Part shown: one piece after another, positions 34,822 through 44,684 of the stretch
Layout: each line of letters opens with the position of its first letter
Numbering within the stretch: position 1 is the first letter of the stretch
Origin: Dichetophora obliterata
Taxonomy: Eukaryota > Arthropoda > Insecta > Diptera > Sciomyzidae
Reading direction: 5' to 3'
DNA: 64,000 nt
Assembly: GCA_963920525.1 (NCBI GenBank)
Contig: OY986438.1
Coordinates: 130,027,920-130,091,919 of the forward strand
Made by a program: the position numbers and the translations under genes
The notes under the pieces: generated by a model
Database searches by the model: none
Seen by the model: the letters and a program-made list of their open reading frames with translations, nothing else
What the model was told of the DNA's origin: nothing

Positions 34822-35117
34822 TCGTCGTTGCGTGTGCAATACCGCGTATCCACCACTTTCAGCACGGCGTATATTGCAAAAAGGCCAAACTTAATTTCAT
34901 TTCAATTTTGATCATTCCTGATCTATTCATTCATTTTAATTTTTCACTAAATGCTTATTTGAGAACAATATAAATAACTTATTTCAATAAATGTTTAGTT
35001 CAGTTGAAAATCTATTTAATAGCTTATAATAAAATCAGTTTTTCTGCACTCCTGAAAAATTTTACTATCACCTACTGTGTATGTGCAAGATACGCGATAG
35101 TGCATGCGCAACGACGA
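34822..35117. mobile_element. 296-bp MITE with TA target, TCGTCG termini
   Basis: The left end reads TCGTCGTTGCGTGTGCAA and the right end, inverted, reads TCGTCGTTGCGCATGCAC. The match continues to GCGTATC, about 26 of 30 bases. TA flanks both ends (34820-34821 and 35118-35119), as in Tc1/mariner elements. The first six bases, TCGTCG, are shared with the larger element at 59857-61983. No coding content. Confidence 0.85.
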
Positions 35118-35356
35118 TATATTAATTATAATTAAAACCTGCATAGTAATGGCTAGACGAACACGCCCAAAGTAAGTGGGAAGACAGGACGTAGTATAAG
35201 AATTGCGTACGATGAAACTTGTGAACACATTATTACTTGCAACATTTTTCGAATTCAACATTAATTCTTTTTTTAATCAAGATATGCTAAATATGCTAAA
35301 TATGTACAAAACCTCATGTCCAGGTTCTAAATCATTCGATAATTTTTGGCTTTAAG

Positions 35357-36239
35357 ATGAGCTGTGAAATAGAAGTGCGTGAAAAAACTATTAAAATATT
35401 TAACGAAAATCCAAATTAAACTTTCAAAGTAATTGCTAGAAAAGCAATGTTTCTCGGAATATCGTTTTGCGTGTTATTAAAAACTTTGGCGAACGTCTGA
35501 CTGTCAATAGGAAGTAAGGAAGTGGCAAAAAAAGGTTATGATAACCCAAATAATGTCAAGATGGTAACAGCTCTTTTTAAGAAAAATCCCAATATATCCG
35601 GTAGAAAAGTAGCTGTAAAGAACAATGCTCTGAGGCTTTCCAGGATTTCATTAAAAATTTTGATTGCTGCGTTATGTACGATGAAACTTATGTGCTTGAG
35701 GACTGTTCACAGCTTCTAGGTGTCAATTTTTATGTTGCAAATCGCAGAGGAAATGTCCAAGAAGAGTTTAAGACCCAGAAAAAGAAAAAGTTTCCTAAGA
35801 AATTTTTTAAATGGCAGGCAATCTGTAGCTGCGGTAGACGAAGCAGTTCATTTGTTACAACTGGAACGATTAACAGCGAATTATATATCAAGGAGTGCTT
35901 AAAAAAACGGCTTCTACCATTCATTAGACAGCATGAGGTCTCTACTTTTTTTGGCCGGATTTGGATTCATGCCATTACAGCAAATCTGCAGTTGAATGGC
36001 ATGAAAATAGTAATGTACTTTTTGTACCAAGATATGCGAATGCACCTAACTGCCCGGAACTCAGACCCATCGAAATATATTGGACTCTGGTTAAAAGGAT
36101 CATAAAGGACACAAAACATGTTGCTGAAAGTACTAACAAATTTTCAAGAGAATGGTTACTATCAAGTAAAAAAATCTCAGAGAGCACTTTTAAAAATTTA
36201 TTGGAAGATATTTCACAAAATATCAAATTTTTTATTTAA
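35357..36239 (+). pseudogene. DD37E Tc1/mariner-type transposase, broken
   Basis: The start (MSCEIEVREKTIKIFNENPN) is followed by stops. KKNPNISGRKVA remains from the second helix-turn-helix. About 60 residues are then missing before FDCCVMYDETYVLED (first catalytic Asp, about 35660-35700). FKWQAICSCGRRSSSFVTTGTI and YIKECLKKRLLPFI follow. After a frameshift near 35950 come WPDLDSCHYSKSAVEWH (second Asp) and NCPELRPIEIYWTLVKRI (catalytic Glu). I count 37 residues between the last two, the DD37E spacing known from mosquito ITmD37E elements. All three catalytic residues survive but in two frames. Terminal repeats were not found. Confidence 0.85.
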
Positions 36240-36461
36240 AACCACTGAAGTGTAATATTTGTTTTAATAAATGTCAAAATAAATGAAATTTAATTTAATA
36301 AGTCGTTTTTTTCTTTTAAATATGTCAACTAGTACAAAAGTTATTTGAATTTATTCTTGCACTCATTTCATCGTGCGCAATCCTTACATGGTTCTCCTTA
36401 CATGGATGCTAGAATTGCGAGCTTGAAGAAGACGTAAAACAAATACATATATATTAGCTAT

Positions 36462-37530
36462 CAGCAATGCACGACCAGATTGTAATGATGTTGGACAACT
36501 CGGGAAAAAATGTATTTATTGTCGAGCTCTTCATTTCGATAGTCAGTTATTAAGGAGCGAGCTCTACTCATGTTGTCACAAAGGTTATCCTGACAAACAA
36601 CCCATTTATGCACAATTCTTTATGCATGATACGGAAGCAGCCACCCGAATCTTGGCCGATTTGTAGGGAAATCGAGAATGTGACACTTCGATCATGCGAA
36701 AACTATCAAAATTCCTTACAGCTCAAAATCTTTTTGTGCAAATTTTTTGCAACGTTACGACTTGCGTCTGAGACGCACTTGCGTAACACAAATATGTTAC
36801 GATGGTAATTTTCTCTGATAGGTCTTGTAAATTTCGCTCATCAACGAAATTTTAATTTGACGTTTCATTTGTAGCTGACGTTTAATTTTGAGGAAATGAT
36901 GTTGCAGCAGGTTTTAGAGCAGGCGACGGATGTCCATTTGAGGAGTGCGACCTAATTATATATCCTGTTGATGGAGGTCTTCGAAGCTTAGGTTGCCAGC
37001 ATTCAAGTGTTGATCCCATGTCATATCCTTTTATCTTTCCGCTTAGTCATGAAGGTTGTTATCGTTATATGGTTCATGATGGAGACCACGCAACAGCAGT
37101 GAGAAACAATTTAACTCAACTACAATATACATAATATCGTTTAGAACTACGGAAAGAATTAGGTACTCTTCATAGATCCCAAAAGCTTTTCTTGGCCTGG
37201 GTTGTTGATATGCATAACAGCAGCTTCTTCGAGCTGAGCAGTATTTAAACCTTAATGATGATGTTAAATCTAAAACTCAAAACTGAGGACTTCGTGTGGG
37301 TAAACAGTTCATCTTTCCGAAAACATTCCAAGGCAGCTATAGACATTTACATTTCAACTATTTAAACGCGATGAGTATTGTTCGTACAATTGGAAAGCCA
37401 AATCTATTCTTCACTTTTACTTGCAATCCCACTTGGGTGCATATCAAAGCAAATTTGAACCCAGGAGCACAGCCCTGATCTTATTTCTAGAGTTTTTCAC
37501 ATAAAGTTATTGTCTCTTGGATGATATAAA
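36462..37530 (+). pseudogene. Helitron replicase-helicase, N-terminal/Rep fragment
   Basis: Read across many stops and frameshifts. CIYCRALHFDSQLL and CCHKG (about 36510-36590) match the zinc-ligand region near the start of Helitron proteins. LIIYPVDGGLRSLGCQHSSVDPM and YPFIFP (about 36950-37040) match the conserved block before the Rep domain. FPKTFQGSYRHLHFNYLNAM then SIVRTIGKPNLFFTFTCNPTWVHIKANL (37314-37465) match the Rep/helicase-linked region, ending QP-stop-DLISRVFHIKL. The rolling-circle HUH motif and the helicase are not visible, so this is a short dead fragment. Confidence 0.8.
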
Positions 37531-37580
37531 TAAAAAACCCGTTTTAGAAAAATTAAACTAATTTTTTTTTTAAGAAAGTA

Positions 37581-38374
37581 CAGTAAACCTTTCTTGGGCG
37601 GACACTCACCGTCAGCCCATTTTTATCCGCCCAATAGAGGTGTCCGCTTAATAGAGAGGCTGAGTTTTATATCTTTAAACGTTGTTATAGATTAATGAGC
37701 AAATGTTAAAGGCAATTTTTTTCAATGCAAAATACATTTATTGTATTTATGTATTTAACAAAATCGCGCATTATATTATATTCTTTTAACGTTTATGAAA
37801 AATAGTATGTAATTGACAAACTTCAACATTTTACATGTCGATTACACGTCGATTGACGTAAGTTTTTTGTTTTTCTTTAAAAAAACTATTTTGCATATGG
37901 GTTCGCTATCTCGTATGTCTATTCACTGCAACGTTCTATAGCTCAATGAAGCGATGGCAAGGCAAACGAAAAAAAAAACAAGCGAGGCGGTCTGTGAGGA
38001 AAATCCCCAATTGCATTTATGAATGTTTACACACATTTTGTCAGTTACTTTTCTCGGTCATGTCCGCTTGAGAGAGGTTCGCGTCCGTTTAACAGACGTT
38101 TGTGTCCGCTTGAGAGAGGCTCGCTTCCGTTCAACAGAGGTTCGCGTCCGTTCAACAGACGTTTGTGTCCGCTTGAGGGAGGTTCGCGTCCGCCTAACAG
38201 AGGTTTTTCGCCCAATTAGACGAAAATATACTGTGCGCGTCCGCTCAAGAGAGGGTCCGCTTAAGAGAGGTTCATTTGTTCGAAAAAGCGTAAGAAAAAC
38301 TTGGTCGTGGAAAAACTGTCCACTCAAGAGAAGTGTCCGCTTAAGAGAGGTGTCCGTTAGTAGAGGTTGCACTG
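37581..38374. mobile_element. pogo-like MITE carrying a minisatellite
   Basis: Flanked by TA on both sides (37579-37580 and 38375-38376). The termini are CAGTAAACCTTTCTTGGGCG and, inverted, CAGTGCAACCTCTACTAACG, each followed by GGACAC. A CAGT start with a TA target is characteristic of pogo/Tigger elements. There is no transposase. The right third is a tandem array (see 38055-38365) whose units resemble the terminal repeat itself, and the left end carries the same words (AGAGGTGTCCGCTTAATAGA at about 37636). Confidence 0.85.
38055..38365. repeat. 21-bp minisatellite inside the pogo-like MITE
   Basis: About fourteen units of the GTCCGCTTGAGAGAGGTTCGC type, with a variant GTCCGTTTAACAGACGTTTGT alternating with it. 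The 21-bp period keeps several frames open, which creates false reading frames with RVR/LTEV-like repeats on both strands. Confidence 0.9.
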
Positions 38375-38549
38375 TAGTAACAATGTCCAATTTTGAGCGC
38401 ACAAGTGAAGTAAAAAGCGATTTAAGCTCATAAGTCTTTGTAAAATTAAGACTATTACATTAACCCAAAAATTTGTAAATTATTTAGATGATAGGACGTC
38501 AAAATAGGACAAACACTCTTTTAATATAAAACTACAGCACATTTTCCAA

Positions 38550-39135
38550 TATTTCAAAGTAAAAAATTTTTTGTGCACCAATAATGGTCAGAATTTAAAT
38601 CTGATTTCAGGTTTGCAATATCCGAAAAGTTTTGAACTTTAAGATACATTTCAAAGTCATCAGCAACAAGAAGACATTGAGCATGTTTAACAGAACACGA
38701 TAAATCGTTAATGAAAATTAAAAACAATAACGGACCTAAAATGATTCCTTGTGGAACACCGGAATTTGCAACAAATAGATTTAAATTAGTATTTTCAATT
38801 TTCACAAAACTTATTCTATTTGATGGATAAGATGGAGACCATTTATGCATTGCTGAATGGAAACGGAAATGGAAGCTTTTTTATTAAAATACTATGGGAC
38901 ACTTGATCAAAAGCTTTACTGAAATGTGTGTAGTAAACACCAACTAGAAATGCTTTTTTAAATTAAGAAATACAATATTCTGTAAACAAAGCTATATTTG
39001 TAACAGTAGATCGTCCTCGTACGAAACCGTGTTGATTAGGTGAAATAAAACTTTTTATAGCGAAAAATATATTTTTCTTTACAACGTGTCCAAAGATTTT
39101 ACTTACCGTGGTGAGCCTTGTGATTCGCCTGTAAT
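38550..39135 (-). pseudogene. Jockey/CR1-like LINE reverse transcriptase core fragment
   Basis: On the minus strand, starting near 39135: TTVSKIFGHVV, NQHGFVRGRSTVTNI, then (after a stop) FLVGVYYTHFSKAFDQVSHSIL, and further on NSGVPQGIILGPLLFLIFINDL (38554-38850). These are the ordered RT fingers and palm motifs of Jockey/CR1-type LINEs. The YxDD box is degenerate: the frame reads LLVADDFEMY. Several stops are present. It may be the missing upstream part of the same family as 32737-33381, inserted in the other orientation. Confidence 0.85.
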
Positions 39136-39164
39136 TAGCAATATTATTCCTATTACACGGAGAT

Positions 39165-39840
39165 AATTATTTTGCTTGAATCAAGCAAACGTTTTGCTTA
39201 AAAGCAAATCCGCAAAACTGTGCTCAATCAAGGTGTGATATCAGAAAAAGATTGCTAAATTGAAATCACTCCTCATGTATTTAGGAAAAAGCAAAATTTT
39301 GATTAAATTCAAGCAAATATTTGCTAAGTTATTATGAATTGCAAAAGCAAGTTTCTACTTAATTCAAGCAAATATTTGCTAAATTATTATAAGCTCAATT
39401 AGCAAATTTTTGCTAAATTCATGCAAATATTTGCTAAATTATTATAAATTCAAATAGCAAATTTTTACTTAATTTAAGCAAATTTCTTCTAAATACACAA
39501 GCACACGTTTATTCTTAATGAAAAAAATTCGGCGATGGTTGGTCGAATGGATAAGCCCATGCACTTACACTCACGCGGCCGAGGAAAATATGCTAGATTT
39601 TAAAAAAAAAACTCATCAAAATTTGCTATTCCAATTTTTAATAACTAGTAGAAATTTTCTTTTGCAGTTTATAATAACTTAGCAAAATTTTGCTTGAATT
39701 TAATCAAACATTTTCTTAGTTATTACAAACTCGAATAGCAAATTTTGATTAGTTAGTTTTTGCTGAATTTTAGCATAATTTTAAAGTGGCTGAGAATCAA
39801 GCGCAAGTTTTGCTTAACCTCAATACAAATTAAGCACTTT
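39165..39840. repeat. tandem repeat, AGCAAATATTTGCTAAATTATTATAA type
   Basis: Many imperfect units of about 55-65 bp are built from AAGCAAATATTTGCTAAATT, ATTATAA and TAGCAAATTTTTGCT. The words are partly palindromic (AGCAAATATTTGCT). A tRNA-like segment sits inside the array at 39529-39584. Possibly the body of a non-autonomous element. Confidence 0.75.
39529..39584 (+). repeat. tRNA-like SINE-type segment, copy 2 (truncated)
   Basis: TGGTCGAATGG (A-box-like) and AAGCCCATGCACTTACACTC plus ACGCGGCCGAGG match the minus-strand copy at 31136-31206. The sequence diverges right before the B box, so this copy lacks it. Confidence 0.6.
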
Positions 39841-40270
39841 TAGCACCCTTTTTATTGAAAACATAAAGTATGCAGAACCTACCTTTTGTACTTAGCTACT
39901 AAAATGCTATCGAAACAAAAACAATTTTTTTTTAGTTTTCTTTATTTTTTTGCGCTTCAAAGGCGTACGAATGTCACGTGTTCGACCATGGAAATGCCCA
40001 TATGTGGATATCAATGCCGTAGATAGGTATTTCATTAGGCCTTAGAATCCAATTTCGGAATGCCTTAGAATTGTATTTTTGAATTTCCAAATCCAAATTT
40101 CTTAACCGATCTCAACAGTCGAAGTGAAAAGAGTTAATGAAATTTTATTTATTGTTAATTGAAAACAAACAAAATTGATTCAATTGCTCGGTTTTGAGCA
40201 GTACGAGAAGTATTTATTTAAGCAAAGCATTAAAAATAGATATTTTAAAAATAGAGACATATTTATACAT

Positions 40271-40848
40271 GCACTGAGGAAAAAATGTGTTCAAATTAAA
40301 TTGTTTACATATTAAACGAATTTGTTGTTGAACTAGAGATTGAAACAATTTCGTTGCAAATATTTTTTAAAGATAAATTTAAAAAAAAATTTTGAACAAT
40401 GTTTTTAAATATACTGTTATAGTAAACATTTAAATTTATGAAAAGTTTATTAAAAAACAAAATTTAAAACAAAAACTTTGATATTGAAAACAAATGTTTT
40501 AAAACATAATTTTAAAATAATTTTCTTAAATTAAAAACAATTATATTAAACCACTTTTTTTCGATGCCAATTTTTTTAATTTTTTCTAGTAAACTTAATT
40601 AACAACAGCAATATTTCCATTTTACCCTAGGCAGGTAATTCACCGGACCTTAACCCTATGGAAAACTGTTGGGCGCTCCTTAAATCGAAAGTATATGCTA
40701 GTAAGAACACGAGACTACAAGCACTTCGCCAAAACATTGAAGATATTTGGACAAGTGATTGAATTTTTTTTTATAAACGCAAATGCGTTAAATTTCTATG
40801 TATTTTAAAATTTTTGTTAATTTTAAAGTATGTTTTTACTCTCAGTGC
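40271..40848. mobile_element. internally deleted Tc1-like element
   Basis: CACTGAGGAAAAAATGTG at the left and, inverted, CACTGAGAGTAAAAACAT at the right bracket a unit that keeps the end of a Tc1 transposase (40630-40761). The interior is otherwise AT-rich. TA duplications are not adjacent to the tips, so the exact borders are uncertain. Confidence 0.6.
40630..40761 (+). pseudogene. Tc1 transposase, last 43 residues
   Basis: The frame reads AGNSPDLNPMENCWALLKSK, then VYASKNTRLQALRQNIEDIW, TSD and a stop. SPDLNPMEN is the Tc1 block containing the third catalytic residue (Glu), and the tail length fits the Tc1 C-terminus. All upstream domains are deleted. Confidence 0.85.
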
Positions 40849-40904
40849 AGTTCGGTTCCCAACTTTTCTATATCTATTTTATTTATTTTTGATAGATTTA
40901 TTTT

Positions 40905-41300
40905 TTCAAAATTAGCAAAGATTTGAAAGTTCTTTGGAAAAAGGAATTTAATTTAGTAGGAATGAAGAAAAGCTTTACTCGATAAAAATCCTCTGATATT
41001 TCTGCCGTAACATTTCATCTTGATAAACGAAACTTACTTATTGCAATTCCAAGTTAATAAAAGCATCTCTCAGACTTATTTAATGCTTCTTTATCGTTCT
41101 TCTCAAAATTTGCCATTGTTTCGACTACACGATTTATATGTTCGCAGCATTCTATTAGATCTTTATTCATTTTTAACAACTGCATTGTCAGATTTGACGT
41201 AAATGAAAATACTTTATAGATTAAATTTGTTGCAACCAAATATTTTGGACTCGTAACTGCGCAGACGAAGTGTCACCGATAGAACTTAATGACGTTTTCT
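40905..41300 (-). pseudogene. ZMYM1-like hAT transposase fragment
   Basis: Minus strand: IYKVFSFTSNLTMQLLKMNK, DLIECCEHINRVVETMANFE, then after a stop SKFRLSR, NVTAEISEDFYRVKLFFIPTKLNSFF. This is the helical insertion and the segment before the C-terminal dimerisation part of ZMYM1-like hAT proteins. The RNase H-like core on either side is missing. A hAT-type terminus at about 41880 may belong to the same insertion. Confidence 0.65.
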
Positions 41301-41529
41301 TTTTTCGAAGAAATGCTGCAATTTGTTTGCCCTCTTTCTGCCCTCTTTGAGAATTCTGCATTTTTTTCTACTCTTGAAGTCAACATTTTCGAGAAAATAA
41401 CACGACTAAATTTTAGAGGTCACTATTTTTTCTAAAGAATGCAGAATTTTCAAAAAGGGCAGAAAAAATTCAGCTTTTTTTTGAGAAAAAAAAACGACTT
41501 AAGGTAAAAAGTTATTGTAATCACTTGAC

Positions 41530-41680
41530 GATAATTACATGCAGTTCAAGAAAATGTGCAACTGAAAAATGTGCAACTGAAAAATGTGCCAGGCTTAGAA
41601 TAATTTTGTTCAATTTATATGCATACGTTCTGCAAGCGTTAGTACGTAAGCAACAATGCGTTAGTACGTAAGCAAAGGCA
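41530..41680. repeat. two short tandem repeats
   Basis: GTGCAACTGAAAAAT is repeated twice plus a partial copy near 41550-41590. GCGTTAGTACGTAAGCAA is repeated twice near 41637-41675. Confidence 0.7.
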
Positions 41681-41839
41681 AAAAAAAAGGAAAATATTTA
41701 TATTGCATTATATATAACTCAAAATCTAACCAAAGTACTCTTATACAATTTTCAATTTACCTTCATGTTTTTGCAAAATTAAATAATTTGGAATATCTGT
41801 ATTTTATTCAATATATAAAAATATTCTGGATTGCTAAGG

Positions 41840-41890
41840 GGGTTTGAACCTCCTGAACCCCCCTTATCTACGGCGTTGGTGGATATAGTG
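41840..41890 (-). mobile_element. hAT-type terminus
   Basis: Reverse-complemented, this reads CAACGCCGTAGATAAGGGGG, followed by a second run of Gs and a TTCAAACCCCC block. It resembles the right-end sequence CAGGGCCGTATCCAAGGGGG of the hAT copy at 52.6 kb. Probably an isolated end of a related element. Confidence 0.5.
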
Positions 41891-43654
41891 TTTAATTTGT
41901 TCGGATACTTTCGAATATTCGGATCTTTCGAATATTTTAAAAACGGATAACCGTATGTAAAAAAAAATCGAATAACTGAAAACTTTAAACTAAACTCGGC
42001 TTCAATTTACAGTTTTCTATACATACGTGTAATCAGTTCGTTGTTTCGTGTTTTCTTCTAATTTGTTTTTTTTTTTGTTGGCTTCTTAACAACTGTATAA
42101 GCTGTCAAAGTGAAATTTAATTAAAAAACTCTTGCCAAAGTTGTTTGGTTAAAAGTAAAAGCATGACGTTAACAATAAAGAAAGCAGCCATTTTTTTGTT
42201 ATAAACATACTGCAAAATCATTTGCAATCCTACCTGCCTGTCTGTCTGTCTGTCGTTATGTTTGTTTTTGTGACGTCGTCTATAAAGCTGCATGAGTTGC
42301 TGTAACGATGCTATCACAAAAATGTCCTTTAGCTGCTTTACCTGTCGACATTTCGTTCCCTAGAGCATCTACTTATTTACAAGCCGCTTCGTCGTAACTT
42401 TATGCTACTTTTTTCGAATTTACAGAATCCTACTTTTGAACATTTTTTAAGTGGATTCTTTTCCCCCCCAACCTTTCTTTTTTGCCGGTGCTGCTGTGTT
42501 CATTGACTGCTGCAGAACCACTTTCTAATTTTTTTTACTTTTCTTTTGCTATTTGTATGCTTTAATTTTAGCGATTTATGTCAAGATATGTGGTTGTGTT
42601 GTTGTGCGAGAAAACTTCTAGAATTTTGTCCCCAACAACAATATGCTCCTCTGCCACCTTCCATACACAAAAAGCCCATACACCATACACTCAAAGTTAA
42701 AAATAAAATTTCTTTGCTGCTTGCTTAAGAGTGACTAGCAGCAGCTTTAAGCTCTCTGCCTTGTTCACATTTAGTCGCAGCAGCAACTACTAACTACGAT
42801 GCTTATATTAATGTTACGTTATTGTTATGCGCGTTATTATGTTGTTGATTTAAGCTTGTGCACAAGCAACATTTAAGTGCTGAGTAGCAAAAAAAAACAC
42901 ACACACATACAGGAAATATGCGAAAAAAGCATCCTCGAAAAAATGGCGTCAATTTTAATTTATGCTGCCAGTCTTGCGGCTCAGATGAAGAAGACACGCC
43001 AGCAGGCTGGCAAGCCGACAGACAGGATTCTCTCAATTTTTTTTTTTAAGCAACTATGATCCTTAACGTCATGCAACACATACGCGTAAATTTGCCAATT
43101 TAACACATGCTGCGCCAAAAACATTACCACATGCCGACAACGTGACAGCAGCATTACGTCACATTACGTTAAATAATGGTTATGAAATGTGCGAAACTGA
43201 AACTGTGTTGCTGGATTAACGTTAAATGTTCAAATAGCTGCTGTTGACGCCTGATTGTTGACATGGCTTAGATTTTTGCGATTAGCTTCAATTTATTTTT
43301 TCTCACAAATTAATAAAGTTTAATTTTTTTTCGTTCCAGAACTGCTGTTAGATATTTATTTTTGGTTAAGAATGGCTGTCATATCGTTACGTACATCAGA
43401 TTACTTTTTAGGAGATCTGTGTTTTAAGTAATTGAAAATCATTCCTTATCTTAAATTCTTTAGGATCGCAATCATACACTTTTTTTTTCTCTAATTTTAT
43501 GTGTGTCTTAAAAATAAATAAGAAAAGGTCATTCGCCGTTTGTAATGATTTTCGTCGAAATTTTCAAAGAAACGACTGTTTTTATGTAAAATCAATGATA
43601 ACACTGCACTTTTTTGTGCCCTTTTTTCTATGTATTGAATAATTTCATCGTTCT
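41891..43654. other. no gene supported
   Basis: A TTCGAATATTCGGAT repeat lies at 41905-41960. Then comes intron-like sequence with (TG/CTGT)n near 42236-42255. Short frames at 42546-42728 and 42803-43036 have no motif. This looks like one of the less transposon-loaded stretches of the window. Confidence 0.4.
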
Positions 43655-43929
43655 TTCAGCAAAGTTGTTCCTATTATTTTAACCAACAACCTTGCTGAAC
43701 AAATAGACCGAGTGGGTCATACAAAAAGTCTAGCTTTAAGTCAGCATAGGTTGCAATGAAAAAAATTATATACACATGGCGTTTGAGTAATGTTAATTGC
43801 TTTGAAGAATTAAAAGCAGGCCAGAAATATGTGACTTGTAAAAGTTTTTAAGACAATTTCAAGCAATTTTTTCATATCTTTTTGTTCAGCAAAGTTGTTG
43901 GTCAGAATTGTAACAACAACTTTGCTGAA
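43655..43929. repeat. pair of related hairpins (TTCAGCAAAGTTGTT)
   Basis: TTCAGCAAAGTTGTT pairs with AACAAC(C/T)TTGCTGAA across a loop of about 15 bases, at 43655-43699 and again at 43885-43929. The second stem is perfect over 15 bp and the first has one mismatch. They lie just 3' of the hAT coding remnant. Confidence 0.65.
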
Positions 43930-44074
43930 TAACGTTGGAAGTATCAAATATAGGAAAAAAAAGGGTAGAAAAAAGAGCAAAGTGTAAAAGTGCGAAGAGA
44001 GAAAGCGCATTAAATTTATTTTCAGACATTGAATTCCGCAAATAATTTTTTATATACTTCAGTTTTGAAACTAA
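43930..44074 (-). pseudogene. ZMYM1-like hAT transposase, C-terminal end (split gene)
   Basis: Minus strand, directly after the 44075-46917 insertion: VSKLKYIKNYLRNSMSENKF, NALSLFALL. This is the C-terminal dimerisation motif (FSKLKLIKNYLR type) of ZMYM1-like hAT transposases. It continues the protein that stops at 46921 on the other side of the insertion (...FPNIEIILRIYLYLFDTNT). Confidence 0.85.
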
Positions 44075-44465
44075 CTGCATGTTTATGTAAAACGAAACGA
44101 ACTCTGAACGTCGTGAAAGAAACAAGCAAAAATATTTTTTGACATGGAAAAATGTATTGCACAGTGAAGTAAATTTAGAAAAAAGTCAAAATTATTATAT
44201 ACTACTATATAGAGGTGAAAGTACTTCCCCATAAAAACATCCTTGCGGGGTTTTGCAAAGTTAGGAGCAAAACATATTTTTTTGACACATTTAATTTGGG
44301 TGAAGAGTGTATTTTTCTGCAATTCAAAGCATCAGTTTTGGTCTCTTACTTGTCCAATATTGGGGTAAGCGTCTTTGAAAATGTTGATGTTAAAAAATTA
44401 AATAATAATTTTCCAAATATTTCCTACCTAAAACTCACACCAGTTCCGAGTGAAAAACAAAACAC
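44075..44465 (+). repeat. left long terminal inverted repeat
   Basis: Inverted partner of 46559-46917. The first 31 bp are identical to the partner; the remainder is about 65-70% alike with indels, ending in CAAAACAC. Confidence 0.85.
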
Positions 44466-44684
44466 TTAAAAAAATTTACAAAATTTTCCTATTTTAACAG
44501 TGTTAAAATTTTCGTGTTCGCTTCTGCAAAATTTTAAACAAACCAATTATTGACCAAGTCTTGAAAATATCAAATTAAGTAAAGGCAAGTTTTAATGAAA
44601 AAATAACGTTTCTCTCAAAGATGTTATTAAATAAAAAGAGATAAGTTTTAAGATTTTAAAACAATTTAATCAATGCGAGGTTTT

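Noticed and set aside
38019..38433. Frames of 66-136 codons with RVR/LTEV-like repeats
   Set aside because: They are produced by the 21-bp minisatellite, whose period is divisible by three; no independent coding evidence.
39165..39840. CRISPR-like regular repeats
   Set aside because: The units are imperfect, adjacent and AT-rich, without unique spacers, and the DNA is clearly eukaryotic.
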